A stretch of 12,215 bases of DNA from Actinomyces sp. (GTDB lineage Bacteria; Actinomycetota; Acidimicrobiia; Acidimicrobiales; Aldehydirespiratoraceae), in contig RFFY01000216.1 in NCBI GenBank assembly GCA_003697065.1, positions 1 to 12,215 on the forward strand. The letters run 5' to 3'. How positions within the stretch are numbered: the first letter of the stretch is position 1; each line of letters opens with the position of its first letter. Below, one piece after another: positions 1-6,998 of the stretch. The translations under genes and the position numbers were made by a program. Below the pieces are notes generated by a model. That model saw nothing but the letters and a program-made list of their open reading frames with translations. It was not told the DNA's origin and did no database searches.

Positions 1-2495
1 ACGCCCGGGTGGAGATCGAAGTCGGACCGGTCGAGGCCTGGACGGCCGAACGGCCCCGCCTGTACCGGGCCCTCGTCGAACTCGTCGACCCGGCCGGCGT
101 CACCCGGGAGGTGGTCGTCTCCCGCTGCGGTTTTCGCCGGGTCGAGGTCCGTGACCGGCGCCTCCTCGTCAACGGCCGGCCCCTGCTGGTGTGGGGCGTG
201 AACCGTCACGACCACGATCCCGACACGGGCAAGGTCCTCGACGCCGACGCCCTCCGGGACGACCTGGTGGCCATGAAGCGGCACAACGTCAACGCCGTGC
301 GCACCGCCCACTACCCCAACGATCCCGTTCTGCTCGACTGGTGCGACGAGCTGGGGCTCTACGTCGTCGACGAGGCCAACGTCGAGTCCCACGCCCGCCT
401 GCGCTCCCTCACCGACGACGAGCGCTGGCACACCGCCGTCGTCGAACGGGTCCGCCGTCTCGTGCTGCGCGACCGCCATCACCCCTGCGTGATCGCCTGG
501 TCGCTCGGCAACGAGTCCGGACACGGCCCCGCCCACGACGCCGCCGCTGCCTGGGTGCGGGCGGTCGACCCGACCCGTCTCGTGCACTACGAGGGGGCGT
601 TGCAGGAGCGCTTCGACGTGAACCGGGGCGGGGGCGACGCCCGGGAGCGCCAGCGGGCCCCGACCCGGCGCGAACGTCTCGTCACCGACCTCGTGTGCCC
701 CATGTACACCCCGGTCGACGCCATCGTGGCCTGGGCCCGCTGGGCGGAGCGGACCGGACTCGACGACCGGCCCCTCGTGCTGTGCGAGTACGCCCACGCC
801 ATGGGCAACTCCTGCGGGGGCCTGACCGACTACGCCGACGCCTTCCTCACCGAGCCCGCCCTGGCGGGTGGTTTCGTGTGGGACTGGCGCGACCAGGGTC
901 TGACCGCCCGCGACGACGAGGGCCGGGTCCACTGGGTCCACGGGGCCGCCTTCCCCCACCGGGTACCCGAGGGGCGCCCGGTCGGCTCCGGCCCGACCGA
1001 GGCCGACGACGACCCCTTCGCCGGTGGTGACGCCGCCTTCTGCATCAACGGCCTGGTCGGCCCCGACGGTCTCCCCCATCCCCAGGCCCGGGAGCTGGCC
1101 TGGTGCGCCCGACCGGTGGCGGTCGTGCGCGAGGGCCGGCGCCTACGGATCACGAACCGGCGCCACGACCGGCCCCTCGACGACCTGAGGGCCCGCTGGG
1201 TGCTGCGCCGCGACGGCGGGATCGTCGCCCGGGGTGCGCTCGACGTGCCGGCCCTGGCGCCGGGGGCTTCGACCACCCTCGCCCTGCCCGTCACCCCCGG
1301 CCGGCTCCGGCGCCTGGCCCGGCCGGCGAGATCCCCGGGATCCGACGGGGGTGACGGGCCTCCCGAGCTGCACCTCGACGTCGAGTGGACCCTGGCGCGG
1401 GCCACGAACTGGGCACCCCGCGGCCACCTCTGCGCCTGGGACCAGATCGACCTCACCGACCTCGCCCTCACCGACCCCGCCGCCACCCCGCCGGCCGCCC
1501 CGGCCCGATCAACCACCAGTGGGGTGACCGGCGGAGCGGAGATCGCGACCGGGCCCGGCGTCACCACCCTCACCGGGGGCCCCACCCGCCTCGACCTCGA
1601 TCCGGCGACCGGCGCCCTCACCGGGATCCACCGACGGGGGCGGCTCCTCGTCGACGGCGACATCACCGCCGACCTGTGGCGCGCTCCCACCTCCAACGAC
1701 GGTGTGTCCGAGGGCTGGATGGCGGCGGTCGCCGGCGTCCGCCCCCGCTGGCTGGCGTGGGGCCTCGACCGGCTCGAGACGAGCGTCGACGAGCTCGTCA
1801 CCCGGCGCCACCGGGGCCGGGTGATCCTGGTGAGGCGGCGGCGTCTGGTCGGCGCCGACGGGCGGGCCGCCGTGCACACCCAACGCCTGACCCTCGACGC
1901 CAGCGGCACCGTGACGGCCACCGAGAGCCTCGACGTGCCCCCGGCCTGGGACGACCTCCCCCGCGTCGGCGTCCGCTTCGTCGCCCCCGGTGAGCTCGAC
2001 CGTCTCGTCTGGTTCGGTCCCGGCCCCGACGAGACCTACCCCGACCGGCGGGGCGCCGCCCGCATCGGGGTGTGGCGCAGCACCGTCGTCGACCAGTACC
2101 ACCCCTTCGTCGTCCCCCAGGAGCACGGGGCCCACGTCGACACACGCTGGCTCGCCCTCGTCGACGGGCGCCGTCGCGGCCTGCGGGTCGACGCCCTCGG
2201 CGGACGCCGCGGCGACCGGCGCGGGGCCGCCGCCGCTCTCGCCCACCTGGTGGTCACCGCCCGACCCCACACCGACGCCGAGCTCACCGCGGCGCGCACG
2301 GGCGCCGAGCTGGCGGCCGCCGCCGCAGCGCGACCACCGCTGGTGGAGGTCCACCTGGACGCCGCCGTGCGGGGCCTGGGCACGGGCGCCTGCGGTCCCG
2401 ACACCGCGCCCGCCCACCGGGTGGGTCCCGGCCGCTGGCGCTGGTCGTGGCGTCTCGTCACGGTGGCGGGCGACCTCGTGGTGACCGGCCAGTAG
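1..2495 (+). CDS. lacZ: Beta-galactosidase, GH2 LacZ type (5'-truncated by window edge)
   Basis: Hydrolyses terminal beta-D-galactosides such as lactose, presumably in the cytosol because LacZ-type enzymes lack export signals. The reading frame is open to the left edge, so the GTG at 9 is an internal valine. Alignment to E. coli LacZ from memory puts the first residue near residue 290, so the sugar-binding domain and most of the second domain lie outside the window. Counting from base 9, visible residues are His101, Glu126/His128 (DEANVESH), acid/base Glu169 (SLGNES), Met232-Tyr233, nucleophile Glu260 (LCEYAHAMGN), His263, Trp291, and Phe344/Asn347 at the E. coli sodium-site positions. The C-terminal Bgal_small_N domain is present (LWRAPTSNDG, GPGPDETYPDR). 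Cys795 stands where E. coli has Trp999. Net insertions of about 20 residues occur near 197-226 and 310-343. The stop lies 8 bp before the next gene. Identification is firm; the true start is unseen. Confidence 0.95.
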   Translation, partial: ARVEIEVGPVEAWTAERPRLYRALVELVDPAGVTREVVVSRCGFRRVEVRDRRLLVNGRPLLVWGVNRHDHDPDTGKVLDADALRDDLVAMKRHNVNAVRTAHYPNDPVLLDWCDELGLYVVDEANVESHARLRSLTDDERWHTAVVERVRRLVLRDRHHPCVIAWSLGNESGHGPAHDAAAAWVRAVDPTRLVHYEGALQERFDVNRGGGDARERQRAPTRRERLVTDLVCPMYTPVDAIVAWARWAERTGLDDRPLVLCEYAHAMGNSCGGLTDYADAFLTEPALAGGFVWDWRDQGLTARDDEGRVHWVHGAAFPHRVPEGRPVGSGPTEADDDPFAGGDAAFCINGLVGPDGLPHPQARELAWCARPVAVVREGRRLRITNRRHDRPLDDLRARWVLRRDGGIVARGALDVPALAPGASTTLALPVTPGRLRRLARPARSPGSDGGDGPPELHLDVEWTLARATNWAPRGHLCAWDQIDLTDLALTDPAATPPAAPARSTTSGVTGGAEIATGPGVTTLTGGPTRLDLDPATGALTGIHRRGRLLVDGDITADLWRAPTSNDGVSEGWMAAVAGVRPRWLAWGLDRLETSVDELVTRRHRGRVILVRRRRLVGADGRAAVHTQRLTLDASGTVTATESLDVPPAWDDLPRVGVRFVAPGELDRLVWFGPGPDETYPDRRGAARIGVWRSTVVDQYHPFVVPQEHGAHVDTRWLALVDGRRRGLRVDALGGRRGDRRGAAAALAHLVVTARPHTDAELTAARTGAELAAAAAARPPLVEVHLDAAVRGLGTGACGPDTAPAHRVGPGRWRWSWRLVTVAGDLVVTGQ

Positions 2496-2498
2496 GGT
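2493..2498 (+). promoter_or_regulatory. Possible -10 box (TAGGGT) built on the lacZ stop codon
   Basis: The hexamer TAGGGT matches TANNNT, and its first three bases are the TAG stop of lacZ. It sits 5 nt before the GTG at 2504 and 8 nt before the ATG at 2507, which is leaderless-type spacing. Only a weak -35 (GCGACC, 2470-2475) is in place. The overlapping AGGGTGAG could instead act as a weak ribosome binding site, so the two readings compete. Confidence 0.35.
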
Positions 2499-2503
2499 GA
2501 GCG

Positions 2504-3331
2504 GTGATGAACCGACTCCGCAACACCCTCGACCTGGCCCGGACCTCGTGGGAGGTGCTGCGCCGCGACCGCGAGCTGCTGTGGCTGCCCGTGCTGTCCT
2601 TCGTCGTCTCTTTGGCCGTCCTCGCCGCCTACCTCGTCCCCCTGATGGCGATCACCGGCGTCGGCGGGGAGAACTCCGCCGCCGGCGCGGCGGTGTGGCT
2701 GTTGGGCCTCGGCGCCGCCCTCTCGGTGGGGATCGTGTCGGTGTTCTTCAACGGCGCCCTGGTCGCCGGCGCCCACGAGCGCCTCACCGGTGGTGATCCC
2801 ACCGTGTCGAGCGCCGTGAGGCGGGCCTGGTCGCGCCTGCCGGGTCTGGTCCCCTGGGCCCTCATCACCACCACCGTCGGCCTGATGCTGCGTGCCGCCC
2901 GCGAACGCTCCGGCACCCTCGCCAACCTCGCCGTCTCGGTCATCGGGGCCGCCTGGGACGTCGTCACCTTCCTCGTCGTCCCGGCCATCGTCGTCGACGG
3001 TGTGGGTGCGGTTCCCGGCCTGCGCCGATCGGCCGAGCTCCTGTCGCGTACCTGGGGCGAGAACATCGCCGCCCGGGTCGGGTTCGGCCTGCTCGGCTTC
3101 CTCGCCGTCCTCCCCGGCCTGGCGCTCGCCGCTCTGGGGGTCGCCACCGGGTCGGCCGTGGTGGCCGTCGTGGCCGTGGTCGTCGCCGTGGTGTGGATCG
3201 CCCTGGTCGTCGTCGTGATGACGGCCCTGACCGCCGTGTTCCAGACCGCCCTGTACCACTACGCCACCACCGGCGCCGTTCCCGCCGGCTTCGAGAACAC
3301 CAGCCTCCCCCGGGCCTTCGGTCCCCGCTGA
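2504..3331 (+). CDS. DUF6159-family integral membrane protein
   Basis: Membrane protein of 275 residues with no known biochemical function. Hydrophobic segments lie at about 28-50, 62-90, 114-130, 141-165, 190-211 and 217-247, giving about six helices and no obvious signal peptide. Features I associate with DUF6159 proteins are the N-terminal SWEVLRRDRELLWLPVLS block, the central AAWDVVTFLVVPAIVVDGVG block followed by a cytosolic-looking RRSAELLSRTWGE, and the C-terminal LYHYATTGAVPAGF ending near AFGPR. The family name is from memory and needs a profile search. The start may be GTG 2504 or the adjacent ATG 2507; either leaves 6-11 bp after lacZ. The SDR gene follows 8 bp later, so the three genes could be cotranscribed. 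Segment 217-247 is nearly pure Val/Ala/Ile and is encoded by an imperfect GTCGTGGCC-like repeat around 3160-3220. I see no catalytic residues. Confidence 0.8.
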   Translation: MMNRLRNTLDLARTSWEVLRRDRELLWLPVLSFVVSLAVLAAYLVPLMAITGVGGENSAAGAAVWLLGLGAALSVGIVSVFFNGALVAGAHERLTGGDPTVSSAVRRAWSRLPGLVPWALITTTVGLMLRAARERSGTLANLAVSVIGAAWDVVTFLVVPAIVVDGVGAVPGLRRSAELLSRTWGENIAARVGFGLLGFLAVLPGLALAALGVATGSAVVAVVAVVVAVVWIALVVVVMTALTAVFQTALYHYATTGAVPAGFENTSLPRAFGPR

Positions 3332-3339
3332 CACCGACC

Positions 3340-4083
3340 ATGCACGACGGGGTCGGACTCGCCGGACGACGGGTTCTCGTGGTCGGCGCGTCGTCGGGTA
3401 TCGGTGCCGCCTTCGCCCGCGCCGCCATCCGCGCCGGGGCCCTGGTGGCGGTGGCCGCCCGCCGGCGTGAGCGCCTCGACGAGCTCGTCGAAGCGGCGGG
3501 AGCCGGGGTGGCGGTGGCGGGCGACGTCACCGACGCCGGCGACGCCCGCCGCATCGTCGACGAGGCGGCGGCCGCGCTCGACGGCCTCGACCTGGTGCTC
3601 TACGCCGCCGGCGCCGGCGCCCTCCAGCGCCTCGAGGACACCGATCCGGACCTGTGGCAGGCGCTGTTCGCCGTCAACGTGATCGGCGCCAACCTGGTGT
3701 GCGGCGCGGCCCTTCGCCACCTCGACACCGACGGGGTGGTCGCCTTCGTCTCCTCCCGCACCGTCGAGGACGTCAACTGGGGTCTGCTGCCCTACGCCGC
3801 CACCAAGGCCGCCCTCGACACCTGCATCCGGGGCTGGCGGGTCGAGCACGGGGACCGACGCTTCGTCCGGATCGTCATGGGCAACACCCAGCCCACCGAG
3901 TTCGCCGAGCGCCTCGATCCCGACCTGCTGGGCCCGGCCATCGAGGCCTGGGGCCATCAGGGCATCCCCGGCGGGATGATGCACGTCGACGAGGTGGCCG
4001 CCGCCCTCGTCGACGCCCTCGGCGCCATCTGCGACCATCCCGCCGTCGACTCGTCCGAGCTCCGCTTCGACGCCCGCCCCTGA
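3340..4083 (+). CDS. Short-chain dehydrogenase/reductase (classical SDR)
   Basis: NAD(P)-dependent oxidoreductase of 247 residues, the usual size for a classical SDR. Substrate unknown. The Rossmann dinucleotide motif GASSGIG is at 16-22, an Asp-Val pair at 62-63, Asn113 in the helix-4 position, and the catalytic Ser139, Tyr152 and Lys156 (YAATK) are correctly spaced. The basic run after strand 2 (ARRRER, 40-45) favours NADP(H), which is an inference. Two departures from the family pattern: the usual NNAG is YAAGAG at 88-93, and the usual PG segment after Lys156 reads VMGNTQPTEFAE. The ATG at 3340 was chosen because it directly precedes the Rossmann strand; the frame stays open further upstream, but that stretch overlaps the DUF6159 gene and is arginine-rich shadow sequence. 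There is no Shine-Dalgarno sequence, so coupling to the gene ending 8 bp upstream is likely. Confidence 0.92.
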   Translation: MHDGVGLAGRRVLVVGASSGIGAAFARAAIRAGALVAVAARRRERLDELVEAAGAGVAVAGDVTDAGDARRIVDEAAAALDGLDLVLYAAGAGALQRLEDTDPDLWQALFAVNVIGANLVCGAALRHLDTDGVVAFVSSRTVEDVNWGLLPYAATKAALDTCIRGWRVEHGDRRFVRIVMGNTQPTEFAERLDPDLLGPAIEAWGHQGIPGGMMHVDEVAAALVDALGAICDHPAVDSSELRFDARP

Positions 4084-4103
4084 CGGATCCGGTCGGCGTC
4101 AGG
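4079..4103. terminator. Inverted repeat spanning both stop codons of a convergent gene pair
   Basis: CCTGACG (4079-4085) and CGTCAGG (4097-4103) are a perfect 7-bp inverted repeat around an 11-nt loop. Each arm contains a TGA stop, at 4081-4083 for the SDR and at 4101-4099 on the minus strand for the ligase. Only 15 bp separate the genes. There is no T-tract, so a bidirectional hairpin terminator is plausible but unproven. Confidence 0.45.
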
Positions 4104-5724
4104 CGTCCCCGTCCCCGCCCTCGGCGGCCGCCAGCTCGTCGGCGAGCTTGCGCAGGCGGTTCTTGGCGACCTTGTCGAGGGTGGCACGGGGGAACTCCTC
4201 GACCACGTGCACGGCCCGGGGCACCTTGAAGTCGGCCAGGCGTTGCCGGCACAGCTCGATCACCCGGCGGGCCAGCTCGTCGGGTGCCGGAGCGTCGGGG
4301 CCGACGATCACGAACGCCACCGGGACCTGGTCGAGCATCTCGTGGCTGCGCCCGACCACGGCCACCTCGGTGATGCCGGGCACCTCGCGCACCACGTCTT
4401 CGACCTCGCGGGCCGAGACGTTCTCGCCGCCCACCTTGAGCAGGTCCTTGTCGCGCTCGGAGTAGAACCAGGCCCCGTCGGCCCCGACACGCACCCGGTC
4501 GCCGGTGCGGAACCAGCCGTCGGGGGTGAAGGCCGCCGCGTTGGCCTCGGGGGCGTCGAGGTACTCGAGGAAGAGCTGCACCCCGCGCCGACCCCGCAGC
4601 CACAGCTCGCCCACCTCCCCGTCGTCGACGGGACGGCCCGTGTCGGGATCGACGACCATGGCCTCGTAGCCGGGGGTGGGCCAGCCCATGGCGCGATCGG
4701 GTCCGCGTTCCCACCGGCCGGTGGCGATGGCGTGGATGACGGTCTCGGTCATGCCGTAGGCGGGCACCACCCGGATGCCGAGCCACTCCTCCAGCGCCGG
4801 CATCTCGAGACCGAACACCCCGACCCGCAGGGGATGACCGTCGGGGACCGGTTGGCCGGCGAGGGCCTTGAAGACGAAGGGGATGAGGGAGGTGTGGGTG
4901 ACACCGTGGCGCTGCACGACCTCCCAGAAGCGCGAGGAGGAGAAGCGGGGCTGCAAGACGACCGTGCCCCCGACACCGAGGGTGCACCACATCGACCAGC
5001 TCTGGGCGTTGACGTGGAAGAAGGGGAGGTGGATGAGATAGACGCTGTCGCCATCCATGCCGATGGTGCGGGAGCCGACCCGCGACGCCCACACGGCGTT
5101 GGCGTGGGTGTGGACGACGGCCTTGGGCCGAGAGGTGGTTCCCGAGGTGAACATGATCCCCACGGGGTCGAGGGGTGGGCGGCGCCGTTCGTCGAGCCCG
5201 GCGGGGTCGGCGTCGAGGGCCGACCAGGACTCGTGGGCGGAGGCGGCGGCCGCCGCCTCGGGTGAGGGGGGCTCGCCGCTGTCGTCGTCGGTGACGACGA
5301 TCCACGCCAGCCCCGGTGCGTGCTCGGCCACCAGGGCGGCGTGACGGGGCTGGGTGACGGCGCCCACGGCGCGGGTGTGGGCGGCGAAGTAGGCCAGCTC
5401 GGGTCCGGCACTGCGCGTGTTGGTGGTGACGGCCACCGCCCCCAGGCGGGCGCACGCGTACCAGGCGATCACCATCTCCGGGCAGTTGTCGGCGTGCACG
5501 AGGACGCGGTCCCCGGCGCCGACACCCCGGGCGGCGAGGCCGGCGGCGACCCGCCGGGTCGCCTCCCGGAACCCGGCGTAGGTCCAGGTGCGGGTGTGCC
5601 CGTCGCGGGGTTCCCACACCAACAGGGGATGGTCGGGGCGCCGCTCGCACCAGCGGTCGATCAACCAGCTGACATCGCGGCCCCGGATCTGGGCGTCGGT
5701 GACGGTGGCATCGTCGAAGGTCAT
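4099..5724 (-). CDS. CaiC-like acyl-CoA ligase (ANL superfamily)
   Basis: ATP-dependent acid:CoA ligase of 541 residues: adenylates a carboxylic acid and then transfers it to CoA. Adenylation motifs are in order: P-loop TSGTTSRPK (193-201), YGMTE (323-327), TGDR (407-410), hinge region SERDKDLLKVGGENVS (422-437) and catalytic Lys518 (LDKVAK). The serine in the P-loop and segments such as FSSSRFWEVV and GYEAMVVD resemble, from memory, E. coli carnitine/crotonobetaine-CoA ligase CaiC, so the subfamily is CaiC-like; the real substrate is unknown. The ATG at 5724 has a strong ribosome binding site (GGAGG, 5733-5729). It lies 37 bp downstream of the acyl-CoA dehydrogenase on the same strand, so the two are probably one operon and may act in sequence (activation, then dehydrogenation). 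It converges on the SDR gene with a 15-bp gap. Confidence 0.93.
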   Translation of the reverse strand: MTFDDATVTDAQIRGRDVSWLIDRWCERRPDHPLLVWEPRDGHTRTWTYAGFREATRRVAAGLAARGVGAGDRVLVHADNCPEMVIAWYACARLGAVAVTTNTRSAGPELAYFAAHTRAVGAVTQPRHAALVAEHAPGLAWIVVTDDDSGEPPSPEAAAAASAHESWSALDADPAGLDERRRPPLDPVGIMFTSGTTSRPKAVVHTHANAVWASRVGSRTIGMDGDSVYLIHLPFFHVNAQSWSMWCTLGVGGTVVLQPRFSSSRFWEVVQRHGVTHTSLIPFVFKALAGQPVPDGHPLRVGVFGLEMPALEEWLGIRVVPAYGMTETVIHAIATGRWERGPDRAMGWPTPGYEAMVVDPDTGRPVDDGEVGELWLRGRRGVQLFLEYLDAPEANAAAFTPDGWFRTGDRVRVGADGAWFYSERDKDLLKVGGENVSAREVEDVVREVPGITEVAVVGRSHEMLDQVPVAFVIVGPDAPAPDELARRVIELCRQRLADFKVPRAVHVVEEFPRATLDKVAKNRLRKLADELAAAEGGDGDA

Positions 5725-5726
5725 GC

Positions 5727-5734
5727 TTCCTCCC
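5727..5734 (-). promoter_or_regulatory. Strong Shine-Dalgarno for the CaiC-like ligase
   Basis: Read on the minus strand, GGGAGGAA lies 2 nt upstream of the ATG at 5724, with the GGAGG core about 4 nt away. This fixes the ligase start and shows that it is translated from a leadered message, unlike the leaderless-type starts elsewhere in the window. Confidence 0.75.
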
Positions 5735-5761
5735 GGCCGGGTGAACAGACGGTGTGGGGCC

Positions 5762-6907
5762 TCATGCCGTGAGGCCGTCGAGACGGGCGAGCACCTGCAA
5801 CATGACCTCGTCGGCGCCCCCGCCGATCGAGGTCAGGCGGTTGTCGCGCAGGAAGCGGGCGGTCCAGGTCTCTTCCATGTACCCGACCCCGCCGTGGAAC
5901 TGGAGACACACGTCGGCCACCCGACGGCTGAGGCGGCCCGCCGTCAGCTTGGCGATGGTCGCCTCGCGGGTCGTGTCATGGCCGGCGTCGTGGCGTTCGG
6001 CGATGGCCCGGTTGTAGTGGCGCAACAGGTCGATCTCGGCCGCCAGCTCGGCCAGGGAGAACTGGATGTACTGCTTGGCCAACAGGGGCTCGCCGAAGGT
6101 GCGGCGCTGGCGCAGGTACTCGGCGGTGCGCTCGAGGGCCCGGTCGCAGGCCCCGACGGTCGTGTAGGCGGCCCACATGCGCTCGACGACGAACTGGGCC
6201 ATCTGCTGCTGGAACCCCCGCCCGATCTCGCCGATGGTGTTCGCCACCGGGACCCGGCAGTCGTCCAGGCTCAACAGGGCGGTGTCGGAGGCCCGCATGC
6301 CGAGCTTGTCGAGCTTGTCGACCACGGTGAAGCCCGGGGAATCGGTCGGCACGATGATCTGGCTCATGCCCCGGTAGCCGCCCTCGTCACCGGTGCGGGC
6401 CAGCAGGCACAGCCAGTCGGCCTGGGTGCCGTTGGTGATGTAGAGCTTGGAGCCGTTGATCACCCATTCGTCACCGTCGCGCACCGCCCGGGTGCGGATG
6501 GCGGCGACGTCGGAGCCGGCGTCGGGTTCGGTGACGGCGATGGCGGCCACCATCTTGCCCTCCAGGGCCGGGCGCAGGAAGCGCTCCTTTTGCTCACGGG
6601 TGCCGTAGCGGGCCAGGGAGGGGGTGGCCATGTCGACCTGGACGCCGAGGGCCATCGGCAGCGAACCGTGGTCGCAGCGCCCGAACTCCTCGGCCAGGAT
6701 GACGGTGAAGAGGTGGTCGGCGCCCTGGCCACCGTCGGCGGGGTCGTACTCCAACCCCAGCAGACCGAGGCGGGCCATGTCGGCGAAGAGCTCGTGCAGG
6801 GGCATGATCCCCGCCTCCTCCCACTCGGGGATGCGGGGATTGATCTCGCTGTCGACGTAGGACCGCACCATCGCGCGGAAGGCCTCGTGTTCGGGGGTCT
6901 CGAGCAT
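5762..6907 (-). CDS. Acyl-CoA dehydrogenase, citronellyl-CoA (AtuD)/long-branched-chain type
   Basis: FAD enzyme of 381 residues that introduces a 2,3-double bond into an acyl-CoA and passes electrons to ETF. Visible elements are the N-terminal helical domain, TEPDAGSD (126-133), the INGSKLYITNG strand (150-160), RRTFGEPL (268-275), LQFHGGVGYMEE (335-346) and RLTSIGGGADEVML (357-370). The MCAD-type catalytic Glu position (E376) is Gly363, while Glu242 (VVERMW) sits where LCAD/isovaleryl-CoA dehydrogenases carry their base. This points to the LCAD/IVD/AtuD branch. Similarity to citronellyl-CoA dehydrogenases, recalled from memory, extends through NGTQADWLCLLA and KLDKLGMRASDTA. The ATG at 6907 was chosen because GAGGAT lies 6 nt upstream; the longer frame, starting 17 codons earlier, is arginine-rich. 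Divergent from the PhyH gene (91-bp gap) and first in a likely operon with the CaiC-like ligase. Confidence 0.92.
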   Translation of the reverse strand: MLETPEHEAFRAMVRSYVDSEINPRIPEWEEAGIMPLHELFADMARLGLLGLEYDPADGGQGADHLFTVILAEEFGRCDHGSLPMALGVQVDMATPSLARYGTREQKERFLRPALEGKMVAAIAVTEPDAGSDVAAIRTRAVRDGDEWVINGSKLYITNGTQADWLCLLARTGDEGGYRGMSQIIVPTDSPGFTVVDKLDKLGMRASDTALLSLDDCRVPVANTIGEIGRGFQQQMAQFVVERMWAAYTTVGACDRALERTAEYLRQRRTFGEPLLAKQYIQFSLAELAAEIDLLRHYNRAIAERHDAGHDTTREATIAKLTAGRLSRRVADVCLQFHGGVGYMEETWTARFLRDNRLTSIGGGADEVMLQVLARLDGLTA

Positions 6908-6913
6908 GGTGCG

Positions 6914-6919
6914 ATCCTC
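6914..6919 (-). promoter_or_regulatory. Shine-Dalgarno deciding the acyl-CoA dehydrogenase start
   Basis: On the minus strand GAGGAT occupies 6919 to 6914, 6 nt before the ATG at 6907. It supports that start over the in-frame start at 6958, which has no such element and would add a non-conserved extension. Confidence 0.6.
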
Positions 6920-6962
6920 GCGCCGGACCGTCCTCGCCGGTAATCCCCGCCGACCCACGGGA

Positions 6963-6992
6963 TCGGACCGCCCGTCCGCGGTCGGGTACGGT
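6963..6992 (+). promoter_or_regulatory. Putative leaderless promoter of the PhyH-family gene
   Basis: TCGGAC (6963-6968) as a -35-like element, an 18-bp spacer, and TACGGT (6987-6992) matching TANNNT. The GTG at 6999 falls exactly where +1 would be if the last T of the -10 box is at -7, so the message probably has no leader. The inverted repeat CGGAC/GTCCG (6964-6968 and 6974-6978) overlaps the -35 region and could be a repressor site. Confidence 0.5.
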
Positions 6993-6998
6993 CACGGC

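Noticed and set aside
193..201. Serine in the P-loop (TSGTTSRPK; residues 193-201 of the ligase encoded at 4099-5724), considered as a damaged adenylation motif. Coordinates given here are protein residues.
   Set aside because: Serine is tolerated at this position in the AMP-binding signature, and the same TSGTTSRPK is, as I recall, found in E. coli CaiC, so it marks the subfamily rather than a defect.
830..1921. 363-codon minus-strand open frame inside lacZ.
   Set aside because: Arg/Ser/Pro-rich shadow translation with no recognisable domain; the plus strand here encodes conserved GH2 residues.
3160..3225. Repetitive GTCGTGGCCGTGG-like tract considered as a tandem repeat.
   Set aside because: It is explained by a Val/Ala-rich transmembrane segment of the DUF6159 protein; the repeat units are irregular.
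3193..3339. Possible 49-residue N-terminal extension of the SDR.
   Set aside because: It overlaps the DUF6159 gene in another frame and is Arg/Pro-rich. The Rossmann strand follows directly after the ATG at 3340.
5725..5761. Gap between the dehydrogenase and the CaiC-like ligase, considered for a promoter or terminator.
   Set aside because: Only 37 bp, containing the ligase ribosome binding site and no hairpin or -10-like element in a useful position.
6906..6998. Possible 31-residue N-terminal extension of the PhyH-family protein.
   Set aside because: Non-conserved basic sequence that would overlap the dehydrogenase start region. A promoter-like -10 box lies within it, immediately before GTG 6999.
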